Source: Riptortus pedestris
Lineage: Eukaryota > Arthropoda > Insecta > Hemiptera > Alydidae
NCBI GenBank assembly: GCA_019009955.1
Contig: CM032232.1
Span: forward strand, 49,130,501 to 49,194,500
Length of the DNA stretch: 64,000 bases
Direction: 5' to 3'
Under the pieces are notes generated by a model. It worked only from the letters and a program-made list of their open reading frames with translations. It had not been told where the DNA came from and did not search any database. A program made the translations under genes and the position numbers. Position 1 is the stretch's first letter; each line of letters opens with the position of its first letter. This document shows, in pieces, positions 1 to 13,040 of the stretch.

Positions 1-2074
<2,074 letters not shown>

Positions 2075-3057
2075 AAAGTCCGTCATGCAGGAGCTGAGTA
2101 AACTACGCAGATTTCCCTCGTGCTGGTATAACATACATTTGACCTCATCTCACCACATATTCTCTATTTCTATGTAGAAAACTGTTGTGTAGAAAGGGGG
2201 GGGGGTTACTGAACACTGAAAACGAGTAAAAAGTACGAATAACTCGCTTAATACTCGACTTATGAAAAAATACATAGACCATCAATAGTTTAACAAGATT
2301 AGTTCTATAATGTTTTACAATCCGACTCATTATAATGGAGATAATTTGAATTTTCGAGCCCCCTTCCCCTGTAAACTCCCCTTATTCCTAGCCCAATTTA
2401 AACCATTAAGAACTATGAATTTAAAGAATTGCATTAAACGGTGAAATATCGAGTATGATATAGATTAAATAAACATTATCGATACAAAAATATAAAATCT
2501 TAATTGATGGCACACCACACAAGGTGACGTCTCTTGCATAATAAAAGGCCTAATGTAAACAATATTTGGTATTTAGGCTTAGAATAGTCATTCATGATAT
2601 TATATGACATGATTAGGAGTGGGAGTTTGCTGAAGGCTGAAACTAAAAATCCTTATATCTAAGTTAATATTCATGATAGAGAAAATATTTATATAACGAC
2701 ATTTATACATAAATTAATTTCCAATAAGATTGGTTATATACAATTTTTTGATCCGACTTATAATAACGGAGATATTTCAAACTTTCGAATTTCTTCCCCT
2801 CTAAACTTCCCCACCCAGTCAGATTTCAGTCGCTAACGAACTTGATATATCAAGTTTGATAACGATACGAGAAAAATGAGACTGATAGAGCGGTAACAGA
2901 CAATACACACACAAACACACGCACGCATATAATATAATATATAATATTGAACAGAACTCATTTTCTGTATATAATAGATAGGATAGATACACATTTGAGG
3001 AAATTATTCGAAAATGGCGTCATGAGTACAACCCCAATAGCTGATTTCCCTTAAGGG
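2075..3057 (+). mobile_element. Helentron-like non-autonomous element, copy 1
   Basis: It starts with a diverged GTCCGTCATGCAGGAGCTG end and ACGCAGATTTCCC. It has a G-run near 2197 and the shared interior (GATCCGACTTATAATAACGG, ACGAACTTGATAT). It ends with GTCATGAGTACAACC and CTGATTTCCCTTAAGGG. The last arm of the terminal palindrome is missing. Orientation '+' here means the GTCCGTCA end is at the left. It lies in an ERK intron. Confidence 0.75.
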
Positions 3058-3308
3058 TTTTGTTTACAAATATTCAGTTGTGAAAACGTTTTCGGTATTT
3101 TTAGATTGGTCTGAAGAATGTCTGATCTTTTATGTTTGGCCCCAACGACCTTATAAATTTTAAATAAAAATCGAATTGCAAAATTTGGCTGATTTATTGA
3201 AGGTTTGTCTTGAAGCAGGTAAAGAGAAGTAACATCCTTCCCAAACGTGTTAATCTTCTTAGTCAATTCTTTATGAACCTAAAAAAGATTGCTCTCCCAT
3301 AATAATAG

Positions 3309-3846
3309 TTCGTCAAGTAGGGTCCCCATAAACTAAGTAGATTTCCCATGTGCTGACAACACTAATGATCTCATCCAACCATATACACTCTTTCAAATAA
3401 TTATCTGATAAGTGGAAGTGGGAGGTCAATAAAATCTTAATTGATGATATCATCACATAACGTATTTACACATATTTTGCCTAAAATAGTAAACATTTGT
3501 TGAAAAGAACATTGGGTATTTAATAATGAAAATATTCCCTTATTGTTATTTCGTTTCATGCTATATTCCCTTATTGTTAATGTGAAATAACTAAAATTGG
3601 GGAGTTTACTGAAGAGAGAAAATTAAAATATTCGGTTAATATTTTAGAGAAAAAGTGCATTGAACAACATTTATAGAAAAATAAATTTATAACAAGATGG
3701 TTTCATATGATTTTTTTTATCCGACTAATAGTAATATTTTGAATTTTCTCCTTCTGTATATTTCCCCCTCTCTCCGGTCCGATTACAGCCATTAACAAAC
3801 TTCATCTAGTTATACATGAAACGCTACCCTTAAGGGAAATCTGCTA
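3309..3846 (+). mobile_element. Helentron-like element, copy 2 (internally deleted)
   Basis: Begins with TAAACTAAGTAGATTTCCC and ends with CCCTTAAGGGAAATCTGCT, the two inverted ends of the family. The interior keeps the GATTACAGCCATTAAC segment but lacks the TA tract and the GAACGGACCTCATTTTCG segment, so it is a deletion derivative. It sits 250 bp from copy 1 in the same orientation. Confidence 0.7.
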
Positions 3847-4064
3847 AAGCTGGAAAACAAGTGAACTTGGGAACTGGGGTATGGCAGGAGTTCTGTCAAC
3901 TTTCGGGGTTATATGATTGCTGAAACAAACAAAACGTTTATGAAAAACGTCCATAAAGCATAAATATAGCAGATAGGTTTCTAAAGACAGGCCCGCAATA
4001 TGTCAGTCCGTTCACATACAGAAATAGTCCTGAAAAACAAAAGTAAAGATGGAGAAAGTGTATT

Positions 4065-4083
4065 AAAAAAAAAAAAAAAAAAA
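4065..4083. repeat. poly-A run (19 bp)
   Basis: Uninterrupted A run in the ERK intron. No retroposed sequence was recognised immediately upstream of it. Confidence 0.9.
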
Positions 4084-4257
4084 GCTAACTTAATTGTACA
4101 AGAGTTTTATATACCATATAGAAATGCTTTGCCAAGAAAGGTAAAATTTTAACACATTCAAAATCTTTAATATTTAAAGTTAATAAATTATTATTGTCTG
4201 TAAGCATAATAAAGTATTTTATAATAAAAAGGAGTATTATCACTAAAAATAACTGAC

Positions 4258-4368
4258 CTGTGTTTTAAGAAGTTTGTAGAGGTCAGTTTCCATTAGACAC
4301 TGTACAATATACACATCCTTCATCTGATCTATTGTGGTTGCTCTTAATATATCACGTATATCAATAAT
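4258..4368 (-). CDS. MAPK1: ERK/MAPK1 kinase, hinge-region exon
   Basis: A 37-codon exon encoding [20 protein letters not shown] followed by [17 protein letters not shown]. This covers the alphaC-beta4 loop through beta5, the gatekeeper Gln (IVQ) and the hinge (METDLY) that positions ATP and docking substrates in ERK. On the minus strand it is flanked by an AG acceptor (complement at 4369-4370) and a GTCAGT donor, both phase 0. It joins HEN of the exon at 16209-16335 and RLSNDH of the exon at 1041-1175. Cys after the gatekeeper Gln (human Asp) and IIDIRDILR agree with insect rolled. It is too short to stand out as an open frame and was found by reading the minus strand of the intron. Confidence 0.95.
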
Positions 4369-4731
4369 CTGGAAAAAGTATAAGCATATAGTAAACATTA
4401 TATCATTAATACACTCTCAATTACCATTATCTATGAAGACTAGTTGTATTTTTATTCTTGATCTAGTATGAAGAAATATGTCATATCACTGTTCCTGAAG
4501 AACAATGACTTAACTGCAAGTTTGTGACTAAATGAGTTTTAATGCTTTATACCACAAAGCCTTAAAGCTTAGGGCGGATTAATGACATCATTGTATTTCG
4601 TATTAAGCAGACAAGGAATAAAATGTTAACAGTCTGCACTATGAAACAAAGAAACATTTTGGGGGAAAATGATGTAATTGATTAAGGGTTGAAAAATAAT
4701 ATTGATTTATTCCATATGTGTTTGTATAAAA

Positions 4732-4956
4732 GGGGCTCAGGTTAGCCATGTGTGTTAAAGCGTTAGCCTTAATCTCACATGGTAAACCTAGAGTGGCGAG
4801 TTCGATTCTTGTCTGGGCAAAGGAAATTATTTAGTGACGGAATTCATTAAATAACATCCTAAGTCCCACCCTGGCTAGAAAAGGGTGGTAACCTGTAGAT
4901 AACCCGTCCCAATTAGCCTAAGTTGCAAAAAGTGGACGTTAATAAATAATAATAAT
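4732..4956 (+). mobile_element. tRNA-derived SINE, copy 1
   Basis: The 5' head resembles a tRNA, with a box-B-like GAGTTCGATTC after TGGTAAACCTAGAGTGGC. It is followed by a body with CCCACCCTGGCTAG, GGTAACCTGTAGATAACC and AAAAAGTGGACGTTAATAAA, and ends in an AATAATAATAATG tail. The same body recurs at 12862-13040 and 16040-16163 on the other strand, which establishes it as a dispersed family. The head does not fold as an intact tRNA. Confidence 0.75.
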
Positions 4957-5100
4957 GTTTATATAAAAGTAAAGAACATATGTTATACATACAACTTTGT
5001 AATTATTTTCATTCACTTTTACTGCCAGTATTTCAACTGTTTGGGTCTCCTGTAAAACAGCAGATTTAGCAGTTGTTTTTTAGAATAGCGATATAATCTT

Positions 5101-6127
5101 TTGAAAGTTTTTATAAGCATAATTAACGAAAATACATATCAAGATGAAATAAGTGTGTGCAAAAAGGATTATAAACTAAGCAGATTTCAGATATCACATC
5201 ATATTATAAAGATATGTCTGGACCAAAATTACTGCATTCTTCGGCAGGTTGTCTACCTACAGAAAAATTCATTGCCAATGGGTTCCTCATTAAGCCCACC
5301 GGCGGCGGAGATATAGACTATTTGGAACAGCGATACATAATGAATAGTCGGAATCCCCTTTCTATAGCTGATTAGTATACTGGGTAAGGTACGTAGATGA
5401 CATATAGGTCTGTTTTGGTGGCTCTAAAAAGGACTTATTAAAACGTCTTAACGTTTGTCGCTGAGCGATTTCATTCACGCTGGAAATAGAACAAGACGCA
5501 AAAATTAATTATTTGGATTTGACAATATCGAGATATAACAATAGCCAAAAGTTTTCAATTTTTCGGAAGCCAACAGCAAGCGACATAGCAATACCTAATT
5601 CCTCTTTCCACCACTACCACTACAAGCGAAAATTAGCGATATTTCGTTCATTCACTAATCGATTGCTGGATATAACCATGAGTGAAGAGGAATACTCTCG
5701 CGAGTTAAAATGTACTCACCACGTAGCGGTGGTAATGAATGATGATCAAGAGGAAGAAGGTAACGAGTTTGGGCATACCCCCGGGTTTGGTTACCTCAGA
5801 GTTTGAAAAAAGGTGCTCTACCTGGGGCTCGTCTCCGAAAGATCCAACAAATCTTTAAGCGTAAGAAAATTGGTGTTGGTTTTGAAAAAAAAACAATTAT
5901 TTTGAAATTCTATTTAAGTAAATTAAAAGACCCAATAAAGCCGCCCAACCAGTCAGGAATATATAAAATCGTCTGTGGAGAATGTTGGTAGAACCTCCAG
6001 AAAATTAAAGAAAAGGTGGCAGGAGAATTTGTCTAGGATGGATTCAACATTCCTCCTGTATTTGAGAAAAGAAAAACATGAAAATGAACCACACGAGGTA
6101 GCTCTTTTGGTTATGACCAACAAATAA
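5101..6127 (+). pseudogene. Penelope-like retroelement remnant: reverse transcriptase plus GIY-YIG
   Basis: Decayed polyprotein of a PLE, a retroelement whose reverse transcriptase is followed by a GIY-YIG nuclease. In order: an RT segment with YLQKNSLPMGSSLSP (5101-5316); WVRYVDDI with the catalytic YVDD box at 5390-5401, then a stop; INYLDLTISRYNN and IFRKPTASDIAIPNSSFHH (5513-5800); then a GIY-YIG start SGIYKIVCGEC (about 5955) that shifts frame into VGRTSRKLKKRWQENL. At least three frame changes and several stops make it non-functional. The N-terminal part is missing. It lies in the ERK intron, 12 bp before a Helentron-like copy. The domain order identifies the class; the clade within PLEs is uncertain. 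Confidence 0.85.
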
Positions 6128-6138
6128 TTAAAAAAAGA

Positions 6139-7069
6139 GTCCGTCACGCAGGGGCTGCGTAAACTAAGCAGATTTCCCACGTGAATTTTAATAATAGATA
6201 AACCTACATACTGCTAACACAATACCACTGTGAATATTAGGTGAATAAATACAAACGTTAAAAAGAAATCTTTACCCACCCAGCAGAAAGCAACTCAAAT
6301 GTAAACAAACAGGTCTGCCAACGGCTTTCAGTTATCCCGACACCCGAAATAAAAACAATAACTGAAACATATCAGAATATAACATATTAATTTCCTTGAA
6401 AAGTTTTTACTATATCTAGTACTGTAATTTATAATGAATCAGAATAAATTTTATCTCAATCAATGAAATTTTAGTAGTTCAAGAATTTAAGACAGGGAGG
6501 GGGGGGGGTCACAAGAACATATTTGCATGTACCTCGTATAATAAAGGTCTCTGGGAAACAATAATTGGTATTTAATCTTCGAATAATGTGATTTATTATA
6601 TAACAGAGTATTGTTTACGTAACACGACTAGAAGTGGGGGATTAATGAAGGCTGAAAACTGTAAAATGCAAATATCTCGGTTAATATTCAAGATAAAGAA
6701 TAAATGTATGAACAATATTTATAGTAAATTTAATTTTCAATAAGATTGGTTCTTTACACTTTTTCGATCCGACTTATAGTAACAAAATTTTCTCCTCCTA
6801 AACCCCCCCTCCCCCTGGTTCGATTTCAGCCATTAACGACTTGATCTTTCTTTTTACATAAAACGACTAAATATCGAGTTTGGTAACGATCAAACAAAAA
6901 TTGCGACCGCTAAAGAGGTAACAGATATATATATATATACATACAGTTTTGAACGGATTTCATTTTCGTTATCTTCTGGGTAGGATCGATGGACATTTGA
7001 AGAAAAGTTTCGAAAATCGCGTCATGAGTACGACCTCAATAGCTGATTTCCCTTAAGGGAAATTTGCTA
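6139..7069 (+). mobile_element. Helentron-like element, copy 3 (near full length)
   Basis: Starts GTCCGTCACGCAGGGGCTGC (hairpin ACGCAG-GGG-CTGCGT) and AAGCAGATTTCCCACGTG. It has a G-run near 6500, TCTCGGTTAATATTCAAGAT, a short TA tract near 6928-6940, GGTAGGATCGATGGACATTT and TCATGAGTACGACCTCAATA. It ends in the palindrome GATTTCCCTTAAGGGAAAT plus TTGCT. It has no coding capacity. It is a good reference copy for the family. Confidence 0.85.
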
Positions 7070-7344
7070 AAACTGGAACCCCTTTAAAGTGAGTTGGAGA
7101 GACGGAGGGGTATCTGCCTAAACGTGCAACAGGAAATGCAGAGTTCTGTCCTGCTGAGTAGGCCTCCCTGCCCCCTGCTAGTCGGCAGTATTACCAAAGC
7201 CGTAACTATCTATGACTAGCATCTATTATACAGCAAAGATAGGATAATTGTAAAGTTATAGAAAAAAGTATAGATGTCTTTCATGTTCAAAATATGTATA
7301 CATTTATTTACGTTTTATTTGATTTTAACTATATTTTTAATTAA

Positions 7345-8620
7345 TCTGTCTATATATATATAAAATTGTAACCTCTGTCTGTACATTGATTTTTTTCGCG
7401 AAATTTCACGATAACTTTTCGTTTCACATGTCATAGACACCATAACTGCATTTTGTTTCTTTCGTGTATGTGTGTTTGTTTGTTTGTTACCTTTTCACGC
7501 ATAAACGGCTGAACCGAATTTATGAAACATGGTATGTATATTACTACTAACCCAACTTAGACTTTAGGCTATATTAATATCCTCTGAGATGAACAGGAGT
7601 GGGGGTTATAAGGGAAGCCAGAAATTAAAAATAGCGATATTTCGTTTCCTATTGGTTTTGCGCCAAATGTGGTCATAACAAAAGTTGTTTATTTTGTTAT
7701 TTAGAGTCACTTTTGTTATATACACTTTTTTCGTATACCGAATTATAAACGAAATATACGCTAAAACCTATAGCAGAAGTGAACAATTTTTTTTGGCACA
7801 AAAGACTCAACCGAACTAAACCAAACTCGCTATGTGAATTAATACTAACGATTTCCTTATAATATGCCATACTAACATTTCTAGGGACGGGCAGGAGTGG
7901 GGGTTATAAGGGAGGCCTGAAATTAAAAATAGCGATATTTCGTTTCCTATTGCTTTTTCAGCAAATATGCACATAACAAAAGTTGTTTATATTGTTATTT
8001 AGAGTAACTTTTGTTATATGCACTTTTGCCGTATACGGAAGTATAAATGAGTTATATACTAAAAACTATAGCGGGAGTCCACAATTTTATTTGGCACAAA
8101 AGACTCAACCGAACTAAACCAAACTCGCTATGTGAATTAATACTAACGATTTCCTTATAATATGCCATACTAACATTTCTAGGGACGGGCAGGAGTGGGG
8201 GTTATAAGGGAGGCCTGAAATTAATAATAATGATTTCCTATTGGGGTTTCGGCAAATATGCACATAACAAAAGTTGTTTATTTTGTTATTTAGAGAAATT
8301 TGCTAAACACTTCTTTTCAATATGAACTACCAGGTACCTCACCTGAAAAAATTAATTCAAATGTATGTCAATATTTTCTCCTTAATAATTCAGATCTATG
8401 CATAATGCTCAGGAGACGGGAAATATGACAATATGCAGGACAGTGAAGTCTTACATAAAAAAATAATTTTATTATTAACAAATGCCAACAACGGGTATTA
8501 ACCCTAAACACTGGAACGGGTAAATGTCAAAATATTGTGCAAAGTAATGACTTGCCAAAAATATATCGTCACCATTCAGCCTCAAATGAATTCCCGAGCG
8601 AAGCCGGGTATCTGAGCTAG
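7345..8620 (+). mobile_element. Helitron-like element, short form, copy H1
   Basis: The 5' end lies near 7345 (A|TC then a TA tract, then AAAATTGTAACCTCTGTCTG). The 3' end has hairpin CCCGAGCGAAGCCGGG followed by TATCTGAG and CTAG|T at 8617-8620, the classic Helitron 3' arrangement (hairpin, about 10 nt, CTRR, T). A 5' segment with a TTTG microsatellite is followed by tandem modules with anchors at 7529, 7826 and 8124 (steps of 297 and 298 bp). No Rep-helicase coding is present, so it is non-autonomous. A second copy starts at the very next base. Confidence 0.85.
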
Positions 8621-10776
8621 TATATATATAAAATTGTAACCTCTGTCTGTACATTGATTTTTTTCGCGAAATTTCACGATAACTTTTTCGTTTCACATGC
8701 CATAGACACCATAACTGCATTTTGTTTCTTTCGTGTATGTTTGTTTGTTTGTTTGTTTGTTTGTTACCTTTTCACGCAAAAACAGCTAAAACCGAATTTT
8801 ATGAAACTTGGTATGTATATTACTACTAACCCAACTTAGACTTTAGGCTATATTAATATCCTTTGAGACGAACAGGTGTGGGGGTTATAAGGAAAGCCTG
8901 AAAATTAAAAAATAGCGATATTTCGATTCCTATTGGTTTTTCGGCAAATATAAAAATAACAAAAGTTGTTTATTTTGTTATTTAGAGTAACTTTTGTTAT
9001 ATATACACTTTTTCGTATACCGAATTATAAACGAGATATACGCAAAAACCTATAACGAATGTGAACAAATTTTTATTTGAGACGAAAGACCCAATCGAAA
9101 TGAATAAAACTCGGTATGTGTATTAGCACTAACGCTTTCATTATAATAAGCCGTACTAACATTTCTAGGACGGGCAGGAGTGGGGTTGTAAGGGAGGCCT
9201 GAATTTAAAATAGCGGTATTTTGTTTTCTATTCGCTTTTCGGCAAATATGAACGTAACAAAAGTTGTTTATTTTGTTATTTAGAATAACTTTTGTGATAT
9301 TCATTTTTGACATTTAACGAAGTATAAACGATATATATATATATATACTATAAACTAAAGCGGGAGTCAACTATTTTATTGGGCGCTAACGATTGAACCG
9401 AACTTAACAAAACTCGGTATGTCAATTAGCATTAATTCTCCCATGTTTATAAGCTATATTAAAATTTTTAGGTTCGAACGGGAGTGGGAGTTATAAGGGA
9501 GGCCTAAAGTACAAATTCACGATATTTCATTTTCTATATTGTTTTTCGGCCAAAGGTGCACATAACAAAAGTTGTTTACTTTGTTATTTAGAGCAACTTT
9601 TGTTTCATTCACTTATGTCGTAAAATGAAGTAAATACGGGATATAAGCTAAATCTATAGCGGGAGTCGACGATTTTATTAGTACTTATTTAAATAAGTTT
9701 ATAACACTTAAGTGTTTTCAATATAGGCATATTATGACAAATGATGTTATGTTTTAAGCCTTATCTATTTCGATTATTTAGTACTAAGTATGATTCGGAT
9801 TAGTGAGATTATAAATCCCCCTCCCCCTTCGCCTCATTTATTTATTTTCCCTAGAAAATAACTTTATTATTTATTTCCAATAGAAATTTAAACTATAAGA
9901 GCATTTCCATTATTTAATTTGTATAATGTATAATTAAAAAAAAATCGTGACGAATTTCCTCAAGGAGTGATTGCGAAAGTAGTAGGGAATCAAAAACTCT
10001 TTGATTTTGGTTATATACTTTCTTATTTCCGATATCTTCATGTTTATTGAAACAAATACGTACTATCATAACAATTAAACGTTAATGTCATTATGAAAAA
10101 AGACAAAATGCTCTTAAACTCGATATGATTGTTTAAAGTATTACTTAGGTTGCAGGGACGACTACGATCTCTTCCCCTCGACTAGCTTTTTGAATATAAT
10201 ATAAATTATTTTTAGGGTAACACTATTATTTAATGCCATCAGGTAGATAAATTATTACAATAATATTTTGAATTAATAATTTAAGCAGAAGAGTGTTGAT
10301 AGCTCTAATGCGAGAGAGGAAATAGACGGAGGCTAATAGAGTTAATTGAGTTTAACTAATTTCCTGTGAAATGCTGGGCATTACGGGAAGTGATTATCAC
10401 TGAGATCTACTATTATGAATATAACCTTACGTGCTAAACTATGCTTAAACTATATGTGACCGGATTGGTTTTTGACAGGAAATAAGTTTCATATTATTTA
10501 TTTATATTTAATTGTAATAAATACTATCTATGATTATGGTTTGAAGTATTCAAAAAGGTGAGTTAAAAAATGGCAAGGGATAGATTAGGAACACATTTTT
10601 ATCTATTCTTCAAATATAAAAATTTCTCATTTTAAGTCGCCTGCCTGACCCTCACAGCAAAACAATGCGCCCAGGCTGGAAGTGTAGTTGTAAACATTTG
10701 AAGCCTTGCCCAAAAAAATACTAACCATCATTCAGCCTTAAATGATTTCCCGAGCGAAGCCGGGTACCTTAGCTAG
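8621..10776 (+). mobile_element. Helitron-like element, long form, copy H2
   Basis: It repeats the 5' segment (AAAATTGTAACCTCTGTCTG, GTTTGTTTGTTTG) directly after the CTAG of H1. It then has modules with anchors at 8807, 9110 and 9413, followed by about 1 kb of extra 3' sequence that the short forms lack but copy 49888-51735 shares. It ends with hairpin CCCGAGCGAAGCCGGG and CTAG|T at 10773-10776. It is non-coding. Head-to-tail juxtaposition with H1 suggests insertion into the TA border of H1 or a rolling-circle tandem. Confidence 0.85.
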
Positions 10777-10968
10777 TTAAATTATAATATCATCCTTTTA
10801 TGCTTGACTTCGATTTTAATTTTTTATTTTTATTTTAAGAAAGGACTTTTTGTAAGGCTGATGTTAGTACATATGTAAGTGTATTTTGTTAAAACATTTC
10901 AAATGTAATTATTGGATACATCACATGGCCTAAGCATGTCATTTGCTGATTTTTTTTGTTTGGTTGTT

Positions 10969-11010
10969 AGCACCTGATGATGGCACGTTAGTGCCGAAAG
11001 GCCTTGTGCT
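10969..11010 (+). ncRNA. hammerhead ribozyme motif, intact core (HHR-1)
   Basis: All core elements are in order. Stem I is AGCAC (10969-10973) with GTGCT (11006-11010). Box CTGATGA is at 10974-10980, followed by one unpaired T. Stem II is GGCAC-GTTA-GTGCC (10982-10995). Box GAAA is at 10996-10999. Stem III is the self-complementary AGGCCT (10999-11004). Position 17 is T, so predicted cleavage is between 11005 and 11006. Hammerheads with such minimal stem III are known from Penelope-like elements and are expected to work as dimers. No PLE frame was seen next to it, so it may be a solo 3' remnant in the ERK intron. Activity is inferred from the fold only. Confidence 0.7.
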
Positions 11011-12229
11011 TTAATAAAGAAATGGGTGGGAAGACTTTAAAACCTGCTTCCATAATTATTTTAATAGTATAATCTACTTTTTAATGGGGGGGGGGAAACT
11101 ACAGATTAAAGACTATGTTCCGTAAGTTTGTGATTTATTTCATTTCAGAGTTAATCTCTTAAAACTTTTAAAAGGAAAGAAAAAATTAAAAAAAACTTTT
11201 TTAAAGTTCATGATATTAAAAGTTAATATACATCTCTCTTGTCGAAAAAGAAACAAAAAGGAATAAAATAACATCTCCTGTAGTTTGCTTGTTGAAAGGT
11301 ATGGCATGAAGGAAGAGATAAAACAAGACTTTTCACTCTTTCAAAGTTTCTTTGTAATTAGAGATTGAAATTTACATGTAATTAGTTAAGTAAAATTGAA
11401 AAGAAATCAAAGTCCTCATTATTTTTTGTAAATGCTTTCCTTAATTAATATTAATTACAGAAATCTGTAAGTTGTCCAAGAAAGCTAAAACTGTTTTGTT
11501 AATTAAATCAAAATAAAACATGCCAAAGACATTATCGACAGAATACCAAAAGAAATGTAATTTAAATTTAGTAGATTCTAGTACATAGCCAGAAAATTCA
11601 CGACACTCTACTATAAATAACTAATTGGGTAAAATACAATGTTAAAAACGTATAGTAGAAAAGGACATTTCAGCGCCTCAAATTAAGGGAATGTATTCCA
11701 GCTTCATCCTTCAAATAGAACTAATGGGACCTGATACCACGCCGAAATAAAACATGTCTGGCATTTTGGTCTCTGTAAAGATAACAAGGGGAATGTTAAA
11801 TATTAGATTAGCGTGTAAATTGTGTTGGCAGGTATACAGCGAAGCAGGTCCAATAGCGGCACTCTAGTACCTAGAGCAATTACTACAAAAAAAACCTATT
11901 ATTTTTTATTTATTTATTTGAGCTTCGCAGCTTTGGCGATTTTGCTCTAAAATAAAGCTTAAAAAACAAAACAAAACAAAAAAAAACCTATTAACACCAT
12001 AGAACCTATAATTAACTCAACACACAGATAAATAAAACATTTTCTTCTTTTGCATCACACTTAGCACTTCAGTATCGGAGAAAATTTGAAGGATTTTTTT
12101 GACATGTGAGGAACCTCAATAGCTTGTTTTTCTACAAAAAAAAAAACACCTAAAAATATTAAAATCTCGTGTATCTCATTAACCGTTCGTCGAGCGGGAA
12201 AAAAAAAATTCATAGAACCGAAGATTCAG
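11011..12229. other. ERK intron, low-complexity AT-rich DNA
   Basis: I see a G-run near 11085, A/T-rich runs and an ATTT repeat near 11900, but no gene, RNA or repeat end that I can support. Confidence 0.5.
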
Positions 12230-12403
12230 TAAATTTAATTTTTAACAAGATTTGTTATATGACATTTTTCGTTCCGATTCATAATAACGAATACATTTAT
12301 GATTTAACCCCCCCTGAGCCGATCTTTCTTTCCTGCACAAAGTTTCATAAAATATGGTTTGGTTTTAATATCTCGAAATTTGCGATCCCTAGAGAGCGAA
12401 CGC

Positions 12404-12494
<91 letters not shown>

Positions 12495-12519
12495 TCTCTC
12501 ACTCTCTCTCTCACTCTCT

Positions 12520-12618
<99 letters not shown>

Positions 12619-12700
12619 AATTCGCGAAGATCTAAAAGAATCGTTGAGTAATTTTGTCATGTCAGCAACCAAAAAAGCTCATGTTGCAAAAGAAAACCGC
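12230..12700 (+). mobile_element. diverged relative of the Helentron-like family with a CT/TA core
   Basis: Segments such as AATTTTTAACAAGATTTG, CGTTCCGATTCATAATAACG and TTTGCGATCCCTAGAGAGCG match the family interior that precedes its microsatellite. Here the microsatellite is a long (CT)n then (TA)n (12407-12620) rather than pure TA. The flanks are diverged and neither terminus is clear, so the limits are approximate. Confidence 0.5.
12407..12620. repeat. compound microsatellite (TC)n with CACTCT interruptions, then (TA)n
   Basis: About 170 bp of TC repeat with regularly spaced CACTCT variants, passing at about 12577 into TA repeat. It creates long artificial open frames of Ser-Leu and Ser-His repeats that are not genes. 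Confidence 0.95.
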
Positions 12701-12861
12701 TAAAAATGAAATTGAACTTGATTTTTACATAATGTAATTGGAATGACACTCGCTTTTCCCCCATTTTAAATGGACTTTTTATATTCTCTTCAATTTTTCA
12801 GAACTTAATGGTTTTATTGAAGAAAAGTAAATATTGAAAAGAAAAAAAAAACAAATAGCTA

Positions 12862-13040
12862 ATTTGGTCTGGTTACCACTTTTCTGTAGTCAAGAAGGAC
12901 CTAAGGATTTTGATTTAAAGAATTCGTCAATGATAGATAAATTCATACTATCGGGCGAGAATCGAATCCCTGACCCTAGGTTTACAAAGTGAGGCAAAGA
13001 TCAATTTCTCAAGTTATAAGGCTAACATGAACACCCTCTG
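12862..13040 (-). mobile_element. tRNA-derived SINE, copy 2
   Basis: On the minus strand it reads CATGTTAGCC, GTAAACCTAGGGTCAGGG, box-B-like GATTCGATTCTCGCC, then CTTAGGTCC and AGTGGTAACCAGACC, collinear with the copy at 4732-4956. The 3' tail is cut short. Confidence 0.7.

Noticed and set aside
4732..4820. Functional tRNA gene
   Set aside because: The box-B-like part is good but the cloverleaf is broken and the same body and tail recur at other loci, so it is a SINE head.
12169..12651. 160-codon frame of Ser-Leu repeats
   Set aside because: It is a by-product of the TC/TA microsatellite at 12407-12620.
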